From positions 4,712,001-4,776,000 of the forward strand of contig NZ_CP025429.1 of assembly GCF_002848345.1 (NCBI RefSeq): a stretch of DNA of 64,000 bases. Direction: 5' to 3'. Positions 53,361 to 62,053 of the stretch are shown piece by piece; the stretch's first letter is position 1, and the number at the start of each line of letters is the position of its first letter. The notes under the pieces are model-generated. The model saw only the letters and a program-made list of their open reading frames with translations, made no database searches and was not told the origin of the DNA. Both the position numbers and the translations under genes were made by a program. This DNA is from Chromobacterium sp. ATCC 53434. Its GTDB lineage: Bacteria; Pseudomonadota; Gammaproteobacteria; Burkholderiales; Chromobacteriaceae.

Positions 53361-53960
53361 TCAGTGCGTGGGCTCGGTCAGCTTGAGCAGCAACTGGAGA
53401 CGGTCCTCGACGCCGAACTTCTGGAAGATGGCGGTGAGATGGGCCTTGACCGTTCGCTCGGTGATGTCCAGCTCGCGGGCGATTTCCTTGTTGGAGCGGC
53501 CCTGTTTGAGGATGGCGATCACTTCGGCCTCGCGGCTGGACACCCGTTCGCGCCAGTCGGCATGTTCGTCCGGCGGCACCAGCGCGCCGAAGCGTCGGCA
53601 CAGCTGCAGCAGCAGGCTGCGTCCCAGCCAGGTGCCGCCGGCGTCGACGCTGGCGGCGATCTGGCGCAACTCGTCGGCGCCGGCGTAGGCGTGGGCATAG
53701 CCGGCCGCGCCCAGTTGCAGCCAGCGCATGCCTTCGGCGTCGTTGGGCGCGGAGCTGAGGGCGACCACCCGGTAGCATTGGCACAACCGCGGCCAGTCGG
53801 CGTCGCGCTCTGCGGCGTTCAGGCTGGCCAGGTCCAGCCACAGCGTGGCGTCCCGCTCCTGCGGCGGTTCCGGCAGATGCTCGCAGCGGAGCGCCTCGCC
53901 CAGCGCGTCCCGCCAGTAGCCGGCCAGCACCGAGCTGGAGGAGAACAGCAGGTGGCTCAT
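53361..53960 (-). CDS. LuxR-type regulator with pseudo-receiver, linked to type I secretion genes
   Basis: A 199-residue regulator. The C-terminal ~65 residues are a LuxR/NarL helix-turn-helix (SSREAEVIAILKQGRSNKEI, then ELDITERTVKAHLTAIFQKF). The N-terminal ~120 residues resemble a receiver domain but lack key residues: the acidic pair after strand 1 is replaced by SSSS, and the conserved Lys is replaced around GAAGYAHAYAG. Asp in LWLDLAS could occupy the phosphorylation position. It may thus act without phosphorylation. Its ATG follows the lapC stop by one base, so it is the last gene of a lapB-lapC-luxR operon. Confidence 0.85.
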   Translation of the reverse strand: MSHLLFSSSSVLAGYWRDALGEALRCEHLPEPPQERDATLWLDLASLNAAERDADWPRLCQCYRVVALSSAPNDAEGMRWLQLGAAGYAHAYAGADELRQIAASVDAGGTWLGRSLLLQLCRRFGALVPPDEHADWRERVSSREAEVIAILKQGRSNKEIARELDITERTVKAHLTAIFQKFGVEDRLQLLLKLTEPTH

Positions 53961-53961
53961 G

Positions 53962-55371
53962 TCAGCGCTCCCGCAGCGCTTCCGCCTTGGCGCGCAGCAC
54001 CGGCTTCAGCAAATAGGACAGGATGCTCTTCTTGCCGGTCATGATGTCCACCTGGGCCACCATGCCGGGGAAGATGGGCAGCTTCTCCCTGCCCAGCCGC
54101 GAGCCCTGGGTCTTCACCTTGACGATGTAGAAGGCGTTGCCTTTCTCGTCGGTGATGGTGTCGGCGCCGATCTCGGCCACGCTGCCTTCCATGCCGCCGT
54201 AGATGGTGAAATCGTAGGCGGTGAAACGCACCACCGCGTGTTGGCCGGGGTGGAGGAAGGCGATGTCGCGCGGGGTGATCCGGGTTTCCAGCAGCAGCGA
54301 GTCATCCAGCGGCACGATCTCGATGATGTCCTTGCCCGGCTGCACCACGCCGCCGATGGTGTTGATGAACAGCCGTTTGATCTGGCCGCGCACCGGGGAG
54401 CGGACCTCGGACAGTTTCACCTTGTCGGCCAGCGCCACGCTGCCGGCGGACAGGCTGCTGGCCTTGGCCATGGTGTCGGACAGTTCGGCGCTGGCGGTGT
54501 TGCGCATCGTCAGCTCCACTTCCTGGATCTTGCGCTGCGCCTCGCCGATGGCGGCCTGGATCTTGGGCATCTGGGCGGCGGCCTGGTCGCGTTCGCCGCG
54601 GAAGCGGGCGACGTCGCGCTCCAGGCGCAGCAGGTCGACGTCGGATACCGCGCCGGACTCCTTCAGCGGGCGGGTGACGGTGAGTTCCTGCATCGTCAGA
54701 TCGTAGCTGGACAGGGCCTGGGCATAACGGGCGCGGACCTCGTTCAGCTCCTGGCCGCGCTGCGCCAGCTGCTGGCGGGCGATGCCGACGCTGGCGTTCA
54801 GCTCCATCTGCTTGGAGTTGTACAGGTCCATTTCCTGCTTGGCGATGTCCGGCGCCAGTTGCAGCACCTTGGGCGGCAGTTGGAACGGCGTGCCGCCCGC
54901 CAGCGCTTTCAGCCGCGCGGTCTTGGCCTGCAAGGCCAGGTACTGCACCTGGTTTTCTTCCAGCGAGGAGACGAAGCGGGTGTTGTCCACCCGGAGCAGC
55001 AGCTGGCCCTTCTGCACCACCTGGCCTTCCTTGGCCAGTATCTGCGACACCACGCCGCCGTCCAGGCTTTGCAGGTGCTGGTTCTGGTTGGACGGGATCA
55101 CCTTGCCCTCGCCGCGCGATACCTCGTCGACCTTGGCGAAGGCCGACCACAGGAAGGCGACGAGAAAGAAGCCCAGCATGCTCCAGACGAAGATGCGCGG
55201 CCGGCCGGGATTCTGCTGCAGGATCGCCCAGTCGGCGTCGGCGGCGAAGTCGTTGCGGTCGACCAGGTCGCGGGCGGAGGCCCAGTCCATCAGCTTGTCC
55301 CAGTACGGGCCGGTGCGTTCCTGGCCGCGTTCCACCCAGCCGTTCAAGCGTTGTTTCCAGTTCATTACCAT
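53962..55371 (-). CDS. lapC: Type I secretion membrane-fusion protein (HlyD family, LapC-like)
   Basis: A 469-residue periplasmic adaptor that joins the inner-membrane ABC exporter to the TolC-like channel. A cytosolic N-terminus (~1-55) is followed by one membrane segment (RIFVWSMLGFFLVAFLWSAF, ~60-80). The lipoyl half-motif GEGKVIPSNQNQHLQSLDGG is next, then a long coiled-coil hairpin (~145-300), and the beta-barrel part (VRSPVRGQIKRLFINTIGGV, PGMVAQVDIMTGKKSIL). This is standard HlyD/LapC architecture. The ATG starts one base past the lapB stop, so the two are translationally coupled. It acts with the ATPase at 55373 and the channel at 57736. Confidence 0.92.
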   Translation of the reverse strand: MVMNWKQRLNGWVERGQERTGPYWDKLMDWASARDLVDRNDFAADADWAILQQNPGRPRIFVWSMLGFFLVAFLWSAFAKVDEVSRGEGKVIPSNQNQHLQSLDGGVVSQILAKEGQVVQKGQLLLRVDNTRFVSSLEENQVQYLALQAKTARLKALAGGTPFQLPPKVLQLAPDIAKQEMDLYNSKQMELNASVGIARQQLAQRGQELNEVRARYAQALSSYDLTMQELTVTRPLKESGAVSDVDLLRLERDVARFRGERDQAAAQMPKIQAAIGEAQRKIQEVELTMRNTASAELSDTMAKASSLSAGSVALADKVKLSEVRSPVRGQIKRLFINTIGGVVQPGKDIIEIVPLDDSLLLETRITPRDIAFLHPGQHAVVRFTAYDFTIYGGMEGSVAEIGADTITDEKGNAFYIVKVKTQGSRLGREKLPIFPGMVAQVDIMTGKKSILSYLLKPVLRAKAEALRER

Positions 55372-55372
55372 T

Positions 55373-57541
55373 TCAGACGCCCGCCTTTCCGATCTTGCCC
55401 TGTTGCAGCGCCTCGATCACCTGTTGCTTGGGACCGTCGGCGACGATGGCGCCGTGGTCGACCACGATCAGCCGGTCCACCAGATCCAGCAGCGCGTTGT
55501 GGTGGGTGACCAGCAGCATGGTCTTGTCGGACGACGCCCGCGCCAAGGTCTGGCGGACCTGGCTCTCGCTGCTGTGGTCCATATTGCTGGTCGGCTCGTC
55601 CAAGAGAAGGATGGGCGGCGCGTTAAGCAGCGCGCGGGCGATGGTCACCGCCTTGCGCTGGCCGCCGGACAGCGACTCGCCGCGCTCGCTGATCTGCATG
55701 TCGAAGCCCTGCGGGTGGCGGTTGATGAACTCGGTCAGCCCGGCCTGTTCGGCGGCGGCCGCGATGCTGGCGTCGAAGGCGTGCGGCGAGCCCATCGCGA
55801 TGTTCTGCCGCATCGTGCCGTAGAACAGCACCGGGTCCTGCGGCACGTGGCCGATCTGGCGGCGCAGCTCGGCCGGGTCGATCTGCTTGATGTCGATGCC
55901 GTCGATATGGATTGCGCCCTCGGTCGGTTGGTACAGGCCGAGGATCATCTTCTGGATGGTGGTCTTGCCGGAGCCGATGCGGCCGATGAAGGCGACGCGC
56001 TCGCCGGCGCGGATCTTGAACGACACCTCGCGCAGCGCCACCATCGGGTTGTCCGGGTAATTGAACGATACGTTGCGGAACTCGATCTCGCCTTTGAAGT
56101 TGGCGCGGTGGAAGAAGGTGGCGTCCTTCTCGCGCTCCACCGGCATCTTCATGAAGCCGTCCAGCGAGGCCAGCGAGGTCTTGGCGTTGTGGTACTGGGT
56201 CAGCAGGCTGACCACCTGGCTCAGCTGCGCCATCGCGCGGCTGGACAGCATCACCGCGGCGATCAGGCCGCCCATGGACACGTTGCCGGCCATGATCTCG
56301 TACACGCCGAGCACCAGCATGGCGACGGACAACAGCTGCTGGATGAAGCCGGCGAAGTTCATCGTCGACGCGGCCAGGATCTTCAGCCGCGAACCGACCT
56401 GGGCCAGGAACAGCGTGGCCTGTTCCCACTTGCCCTGAAGCACGCCTTCGGCGGCCAGCACCTTGACGGTTTCCAGCCCGGACAAGCTTTCCACCAGGTA
56501 GGCGTTGCGCTGCGAGGCGGCGCGCAGCGTGGTCTCGGTCAATGCCTGCATCCGCTCCTGCACCAGCAGCGCGAACACCAGCATGACGAAAATGGCGATC
56601 ACCATCGGTATCGCCATCAGCGGCGAAATCCACAGGATGGCCAGCAGGAAGATCAGCACGAAGGGCACGTCGATCAGCGCGGTGATCGACGCCGAGGCGA
56701 TGAAGTCGCGTATGGTCTCGAAGGCGCGCAGATTGGCGGCGAAGGCTCCGACCGATGCCGGCCGCGCCTCCATCCGGATGCCCAGCACCCGCTCCATGAT
56801 CAGCGCCGACAGCGCGACGTCGATCCGTTTGCTGGCCAGGTCTATCAAATAGCCGCGGGTCAGCTTGAGCAAGAAGTCGAAGATCAGCACCAGCGCGGCG
56901 CCGCTGGCCAGCACCCACAGCGTTTCCAGCGCCATATTCGGCACCACGCGGTCGTACACCGCCATCGACACGATGGGTATGGCCAGCGCGAAGACATTGA
57001 TCAGGAAGGCGGCCATCAGCGCGTCGCGGTATAGCGCGCGGCTGCCGTAGACGGTGTGCCAGAACCAGTGGCGCGAGCGGATCTCGGCCAGCTCCGGCGC
57101 GCGCTTCTCGTATTGGAAGCGCGGCCTCACCAGGATGGCGATGCCTTCGAAGCTGTGCTCCAGGTCTTCCAGCGGAATCTCGACGACGGCGTCGGGCAGC
57201 TCGGACATGCTGAGGAGGGCGACGCCGTCGCGGACTTCGCGCAGGATGCCGGCGGTGTTGTTCTCCTGCAGCAGCACGGCGGGGAGCAGCGCTTGGCGAA
57301 GGCTGGACAGCGGTTGGCGCACCACGCGGGTGGACAGGCCGATGCGGCGCGCCGAGCGCGCGAACATCGACGGCGACAGCCGGTTGTTCACCAGCGGGAT
57401 GCCAGCCACCAGCGATTCGCGGGTGGTGTTGATGCCGTAGCCGCGGGCCAATGAGAACAGGCAGTCGAGCAGAGGATCGAGATGGGTCGCCTGCGCGCTT
57501 AGCGGCGGCGTGGTTTCAGGACTGGATATTTCGGAAGCCAT
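55373..57541 (-). CDS. lapB: Type I secretion ABC permease/ATPase (LapB/LssB-like)
   Basis: A 722-residue exporter that drives secretion of a large adhesin. An N-terminal C39-like domain (~20-140) lacks the catalytic Cys (SLARGYGINTTRESLVAGIP), so it is a non-cleaving substrate-binding domain, as in RTX exporters. The six-helix ABC membrane domain covers ~165-440. The ATPase domain has Walker A FIGRIGSGKTT, signature LSGGQRKAVTIARALL, Walker B ILLLDEPTSNMD and VTHHNALLDLVD. It matches the LssB/LapB group (about 700 residues). GGGAG lies before the ATG at 57541; an open frame 26 codons longer is not supported. It is followed by lapC and a LuxR-type gene. Confidence 0.93.
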   Translation of the reverse strand: MASEISSPETTPPLSAQATHLDPLLDCLFSLARGYGINTTRESLVAGIPLVNNRLSPSMFARSARRIGLSTRVVRQPLSSLRQALLPAVLLQENNTAGILREVRDGVALLSMSELPDAVVEIPLEDLEHSFEGIAILVRPRFQYEKRAPELAEIRSRHWFWHTVYGSRALYRDALMAAFLINVFALAIPIVSMAVYDRVVPNMALETLWVLASGAALVLIFDFLLKLTRGYLIDLASKRIDVALSALIMERVLGIRMEARPASVGAFAANLRAFETIRDFIASASITALIDVPFVLIFLLAILWISPLMAIPMVIAIFVMLVFALLVQERMQALTETTLRAASQRNAYLVESLSGLETVKVLAAEGVLQGKWEQATLFLAQVGSRLKILAASTMNFAGFIQQLLSVAMLVLGVYEIMAGNVSMGGLIAAVMLSSRAMAQLSQVVSLLTQYHNAKTSLASLDGFMKMPVEREKDATFFHRANFKGEIEFRNVSFNYPDNPMVALREVSFKIRAGERVAFIGRIGSGKTTIQKMILGLYQPTEGAIHIDGIDIKQIDPAELRRQIGHVPQDPVLFYGTMRQNIAMGSPHAFDASIAAAAEQAGLTEFINRHPQGFDMQISERGESLSGGQRKAVTIARALLNAPPILLLDEPTSNMDHSSESQVRQTLARASSDKTMLLVTHHNALLDLVDRLIVVDHGAIVADGPKQQVIEALQQGKIGKAGV

Positions 57542-57692
57542 GCTTCCACTCCCATGAATATGGCCGGCAGTCGTGCCGGAGTGCGCGATTGGAAACGGTC
57601 GTAGCGGCAAGCCGCTCAATCGCGCCGCGATGGCGTCGGGTTGGCCGCGCCCGGTCGCCGGACCCTGTCGCTACGGGCGCTGGAATGGCCAA

Positions 57693-57713
57693 AAGACCCG
57701 CTTTGCGGGTCTT
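57693..57713 (-). terminator. Intrinsic terminator after lapE
   Basis: AAGACCCGC / GCGGGTCTT with a 3-nt loop runs into TTTTGG on the minus strand, 22 bp past the lapE stop. It implies that lapBC-luxR has its own promoter or depends on read-through. Confidence 0.85.
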
Positions 57714-57735
57714 GTCGGCGCAGGATCGCCACGTT

Positions 57736-59220
57736 TCAATGCTTCGCGGCCTTGCCGGCTTTTTTGGCCGGGGCGATGGCGGGCGCATCGGCTATCGTGC
57801 TGGAGATGTAAGGGTGGATCGGGATGCCTGCGGTGCTGAACGGTTGGGGTGGCGTGTAGGCGGTGCTGCAGCTTTCCAGCTGTTCGGCGTCGTCCGACTC
57901 GAAGGCTTGCTGTTCGATGGGCTTCAGTTGCAGGCTGGGCAACAGCAGGCCGGATGCCGCCAGCACGCGGGCCTGGGCCAGCTTGCCGTCGTATTCGGCA
58001 TTGGTCTGCGCGCGTTTGGAATCGTACAGCTCGTTCTCGCTGTCCAGTACGTCCAGCAATGTGCGCTGGCCGATGTCGAACTGCTTCAGGTAGGCGTCGC
58101 GCGCCTTCTCGGTGGACAGCGCGTGCTGGCGCAGGTAGCCCATCTGCTCGCTCAGCTTGTGCACGTCGTTGTTGGCGATGCGCACCGTCTGCTGCAGGTC
58201 GCGGCAGGCTTTGTCGCGCAGGTCCAGCGCCGAATTGTAGCGCTCGGCCGATACGCCAAGGCGGGCCTTGTCGGCGCCGCCGCGGAACAGGTTGATGTTG
58301 AAGACCAGCTGCACCATCTGCTTGTCGTGACGGCCGTAGATGGCGTCGAGATTGTCGGTTTTCTCAGCATGGGCGCGCAGGTCCAGCGTGGGCGAGAAGG
58401 CGCCTTTCTTGACCTTCAGATCGCTTTGGGCGGCGCGCAGATTGGCGACGGAGGACAGATAGGCGGGACTGCTGCGCACGGCGGTCGTCATCAGGTCCTG
58501 ATCGCGCGGCAGCTTGTCCTGCAGCGAGGGGGCCGGAGCCATGTCGGTCGGCGGCTCATCGCCGATCAGGCGGGCGTAGCGGGCGGATACGTCGTGCAGA
58601 TTGGACGCCTCGTTGATCATATTGGTCTCGGACAGCGCGAGGCGGCCGGCGGCCTGTTCCAGGTCGACTCGCCGGCCGACGCCGGCTTTCACTTTCTGTT
58701 CAATCTGATCGTAGATGCCCTTATGAACGCCATAGCTCTCCTTGGCGAAATCAAGCAGCTGGCGGTAGCGCAACACGTCCAGATAGGCGCGGGTGGCTTC
58801 CAGGCCCTGCTGTTCGGAGGCGTCCACGAAGTCGTAGTACTTGCCGCGTTTGCTGAATTCCAGCTGGCGCACCGTGTTCACGGTCTGGAAACCTTGGAAC
58901 AGGTTTTGGGCGAGGTCCGCCGACCAGCCCTTGCGGGTGAAGTCTTCGGTTATCTGCGGCCCATAGTTGATCAGCGGTTCCTTGTTGTTCTCGCGGGCAT
59001 AGGTGTAAGAGACGTCCACGGTGGGCATATAGCCGGCGCGGCCGATGCCGGTTTCCTCTGCGGCGGAGCGGAACTCATGGAAACGGAAACGAACTTCCGG
59101 GTTGTTGGCGATGGTTTTTGCTACGACCTCGCGCAAGTCTGTGGCTTGCGCCAGCGAGGTCGACAGGCTGAGCAAGGCCGCGATTGTCAGGTGCACGGAT
59201 CTTTTTTGTAAGTATTTCAT
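57736..59220 (-). CDS. lapE: TolC-family outer-membrane channel (LapE/AggA-like)
   Basis: A 494-residue outer-membrane efflux protein. The signal peptide (~1-27, AQA-TD) is followed by two structural repeats with helical hairpins and beta strands. The start of the mature protein, DLREVVAKTIANNPEVRFR, with YMPTVDVSYTYARE, RYRQLLDFAKESYGVHKGIY and FDIGQRTLLDVLDSENELYD, are typical of type I secretion TolC proteins (AggA/LapE). A ~45-residue extension past the barrel repeat ends in Lys/Ala-rich sequence. The ATG at 59220 follows GGAG by ten bases. It diverges from lapG and completes the secretion machine with lapBC. Confidence 0.92.
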   Translation of the reverse strand: MKYLQKRSVHLTIAALLSLSTSLAQATDLREVVAKTIANNPEVRFRFHEFRSAAEETGIGRAGYMPTVDVSYTYARENNKEPLINYGPQITEDFTRKGWSADLAQNLFQGFQTVNTVRQLEFSKRGKYYDFVDASEQQGLEATRAYLDVLRYRQLLDFAKESYGVHKGIYDQIEQKVKAGVGRRVDLEQAAGRLALSETNMINEASNLHDVSARYARLIGDEPPTDMAPAPSLQDKLPRDQDLMTTAVRSSPAYLSSVANLRAAQSDLKVKKGAFSPTLDLRAHAEKTDNLDAIYGRHDKQMVQLVFNINLFRGGADKARLGVSAERYNSALDLRDKACRDLQQTVRIANNDVHKLSEQMGYLRQHALSTEKARDAYLKQFDIGQRTLLDVLDSENELYDSKRAQTNAEYDGKLAQARVLAASGLLLPSLQLKPIEQQAFESDDAEQLESCSTAYTPPQPFSTAGIPIHPYISSTIADAPAIAPAKKAGKAAKH

Positions 59221-59323
59221 GGTCAATGATCTCCGAGAGCAAGGGCGATATTTTTAAGTCATACATCAATCAGGTTAAACTGCAAATTGAAGATGTCAAA
59301 TGAGTATTTTTGCGGAGGGGAGT

Positions 59324-60043
59324 ATGTTTCCCCAATCTGCTACAGTGGCCATCATTAGCAGGCATGGAATGAACATGAAGCTTTTCTTGCTCGTTTTCAG
59401 GCAGCATCTGCGGCATTGCTTGCTGCCTGCCATGCTGTTGCTGGCAGGTCTGTGCGTGACGGCCGCCAGCTTGCCGACGGAGCGCGCCGCCGCGCGCTAC
59501 GGACCACGCGCGGTGGCGCTGTACCGTGAATGGAACCAACTGCTGAGCGGCTTGCAGGGCGTAGAGGAGAGGCAGAAGCTTTCGGAGGTTAATCAGTTTT
59601 TCAACCGGCGCATCCTGTACCGCGAGGACATAGACAACTGGGGCGTTCAGGATTACTGGGCGACGCCGCTGGAGATGTTCGGCAAGGGAGCGGGCGACTG
59701 CGAAGACTTCAGCATCGGGAAGTACATTTCCTTGCTGGTATTGGGCGTGTCTCCGGACAAGCTGCGCCTGGTTTACGTCAAGGCGAGGATAGGCGGGCCG
59801 GGCAGCACGATCAGCCAGGCGCACATGGTGTTGGCCTACTATCCGTCCCCGAGCGCGGAACCGCTGATTCTGGACAGCCTGGTGACGTCGATCGACACCG
59901 CCTCGCAGCGGCCGGATTTGCTGCCGGTATTCAGTTTCAATGCCCAGGGTCTGTGGGTGGGCACCCGCAGCAGCGACGTGTCCAAGCTGACCCGTTGGCG
60001 GCAGGTGATGGACAAGATGAAAAACGAAGGCTTCATTTTCTGA
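59324..60043 (+). CDS. lapG: LapG-type periplasmic cysteine protease
   Basis: A 239-residue transglutaminase-like protease that, in the Pseudomonas and Shewanella systems, cuts the N-terminus of the surface adhesin to release it. The triad is Cys126 in GAGDCEDFSIGKY, His167 in QAHMVLAYY and Asp184 in LILDSL; the acidic residues near Cys match the calcium site of LapG. An N-terminal hydrophobic segment (~33-50, LLPAMLLLAGLCVTAAS) acts as signal or anchor. The start at 59324 has an excellent RBS (GGAGGGGAGT); ATG at 59369 or 59375 would give a more usual signal peptide. It lies 21 bp before lapD, its inhibitor. Confidence 0.92.
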   Translation: MFPQSATVAIISRHGMNMKLFLLVFRQHLRHCLLPAMLLLAGLCVTAASLPTERAAARYGPRAVALYREWNQLLSGLQGVEERQKLSEVNQFFNRRILYREDIDNWGVQDYWATPLEMFGKGAGDCEDFSIGKYISLLVLGVSPDKLRLVYVKARIGGPGSTISQAHMVLAYYPSPSAEPLILDSLVTSIDTASQRPDLLPVFSFNAQGLWVGTRSSDVSKLTRWRQVMDKMKNEGFIF

Positions 60044-60064
60044 TCCGATGAGATGGGCGGCGCG

Positions 60065-61966
60065 ATGAAAAACCTTTCCCTGATTCAGCGGCTCTGGTTA
60101 TTGCTGGTACTGCTGGTGGTCTTATCCCTGACGGGGGCCTTGCTGGCCGATTTATACAATGCCCGCCGTTATTTGGAACAGCAGCTGAGTGGCCAGAATG
60201 CCAATACCGCCAATTCGCTGGCCTTGATGATCACCCAGCACCAGGCGGACAAGGCGATGGCGGAAACGCTGATCAATGCCACTTTCGACCAGGGATATTT
60301 TCATCACATCCGCTGGCGCGGCGCGGACGGCAAGGTGCTGGTAGACCGCGTGAACCAGGCTACGTTTCCCGCTGCGCCGGAGTGGTTCCGGGCCTTGCTG
60401 CCCCTAGCGCCGCAGCCAGGGAACGCGCTGGTGACCGCTGGCTGGCTGCAGGCCGGCGAGATCCGGGTGGAGACCGCGTTGAGCTATGCCTACGAATCGC
60501 TGTGGCAGGGCGCGTTGCAGACCATGATGTGGCTGCTGGGCGCCGGCTTGCTGGCCGGTTTGCTGGGTTCCATCGACATCTTCAAGCTGCGGCGCGATCT
60601 GCAGCGGGTGGTGAGCCAGGCTAGCGCGATCAGCGCGCGCCGTTTCCAGAGCATGACCGAGCCCAAGGTGCCGGAGCTGGCGCGGGTGGTGCTGGCGATG
60701 AACCACATGGTCGAGAGGCTGCAGTCCTACCTGGGCGAGCAGTCGGAGGAGGTGGAGCAACTGCGGCGCGAGCGCCATACCGATCCGGTGACTGGCCTGC
60801 CCAACCGCGAAGCGCTGGAGCAGGCGGTATCCAGCACGCTGGCCGAAGAGGACGATGTCCGCGGCTGCCTGCTGCTGTTGAGACTGGTCGGACTGGCCGA
60901 GCTGAACCAGCGTTTGGGCGGCGAGCGCGCCGACGCGCTGCTGGTCCGCCTGGCTGCGGACCTCGAAGATCTGGCCTCGCGGCGCAAGGGCTGGATGGCG
61001 GCCCGCTTGCGCGGCGCCGACTTCGCCGTGTTCTGCCCAGAGCTGGAGATGGATGGCGGCCGGCAGCTGGCGGCGACGCTGTGCGAGCAACTGGCGCTGT
61101 ACCGGCAGATGGGTTTGAGCGACCGGGACGACATCGGTCATATCGGCGTGTGCGGCATCGGCCAGGGAGACGAGCTGGCCAGCCTGCTCGCACGCGCCAG
61201 CCAGGCGCTGGCCGAGGCCGAGGCGGGAGGGGACAACCAGTGGCGGGTCGATGACGGCGCAGGCCCGGAGGTGGGCAGCGAATGGGATTGGCGCGAGCTG
61301 ATCGAGGCCAGCTGCCGCGAGCATAGCCTGCGGCTGCGGTGGTTCCCGGTGGTGGACGCGCAGCGCGTGCCAATGTGGCAGGAGGGCATGCTGTACCGTC
61401 CGCCGATGGAAGGCCTGCCGGCGCTCAACGCGATGAGGCTGGTGTCCCACAGCCTGCGATTGGGCCTGAGCCACCTGGCCGATCTGGAAGCGTTGCGGCT
61501 GGCGCTGGCCGATGCGCCGGGCGCGGCGCTGGCGGTGAACCTGTCGCCGGCCTCGCTGGCGGCCGGAGGCTTTCTGTGGCAGGTGATGGAGATGCTGGGC
61601 GGCAGCCGGGCGACGGTGTCATTCGAGTTCGATGAAGCGGGGCTGGACGAGCACTGGGGCGGTTTCCTGGCCTTCGGCGAGGCGGTGAAGGGCGCCGGCC
61701 ACCGATTGGCGGTGGAAATTCGCGGCCACCGGCTGGAGCTCGTGGCGCGGCTGAACCTGGCGGGTATCGACTACCTGGTGCTGGACGGCGCGCTGACGCG
61801 CGGTATCCATCAGGACGAGGGCCGACAGGTGCTGGTGAAGGGTTTGCAGCGCATGACCTCGTTGATGGGCGCCAAGCTGGTGGCCAAGGGCGTGGCCAGC
61901 GAGGAGGATGCCAGGCAGTTGCTCGAACTGCGCGTCGATGGCCTGACCGGTCCGGCTATCCACTGA
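60065..61966 (+). CDS. lapD: LapD-type inside-out c-di-GMP receptor
   Basis: A 633-residue inner-membrane signalling protein. A TM at ~9-28, a periplasmic output domain (~30-150; ATFDQGYFHHIRWRGADGKV) that captures LapG when c-di-GMP is high, a second TM (~152-172) and a HAMP (to ~225) precede degenerate catalytic domains. GGDEF is replaced by RGADF (316-320) and EAL by EGM (in QEGMLYR, 440-445), so it should bind c-di-GMP without making or degrading it, as in LapD. The start at 60065 is preferred; an ATG four codons earlier exists. It is co-transcribed with lapG. High c-di-GMP should preserve the adhesin. Confidence 0.93.
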   Translation: MKNLSLIQRLWLLLVLLVVLSLTGALLADLYNARRYLEQQLSGQNANTANSLALMITQHQADKAMAETLINATFDQGYFHHIRWRGADGKVLVDRVNQATFPAAPEWFRALLPLAPQPGNALVTAGWLQAGEIRVETALSYAYESLWQGALQTMMWLLGAGLLAGLLGSIDIFKLRRDLQRVVSQASAISARRFQSMTEPKVPELARVVLAMNHMVERLQSYLGEQSEEVEQLRRERHTDPVTGLPNREALEQAVSSTLAEEDDVRGCLLLLRLVGLAELNQRLGGERADALLVRLAADLEDLASRRKGWMAARLRGADFAVFCPELEMDGGRQLAATLCEQLALYRQMGLSDRDDIGHIGVCGIGQGDELASLLARASQALAEAEAGGDNQWRVDDGAGPEVGSEWDWRELIEASCREHSLRLRWFPVVDAQRVPMWQEGMLYRPPMEGLPALNAMRLVSHSLRLGLSHLADLEALRLALADAPGAALAVNLSPASLAAGGFLWQVMEMLGGSRATVSFEFDEAGLDEHWGGFLAFGEAVKGAGHRLAVEIRGHRLELVARLNLAGIDYLVLDGALTRGIHQDEGRQVLVKGLQRMTSLMGAKLVAKGVASEEDARQLLELRVDGLTGPAIH

Positions 61967-62053
61967 GCCGCAGGGCTGCAGGGCGCAAGGCAGAATCGGC
62001 GAGAATGGCGCGGCGCCAAGCCGGGGCGATGTGGAAGCGTCGAAAGCCGGCTG

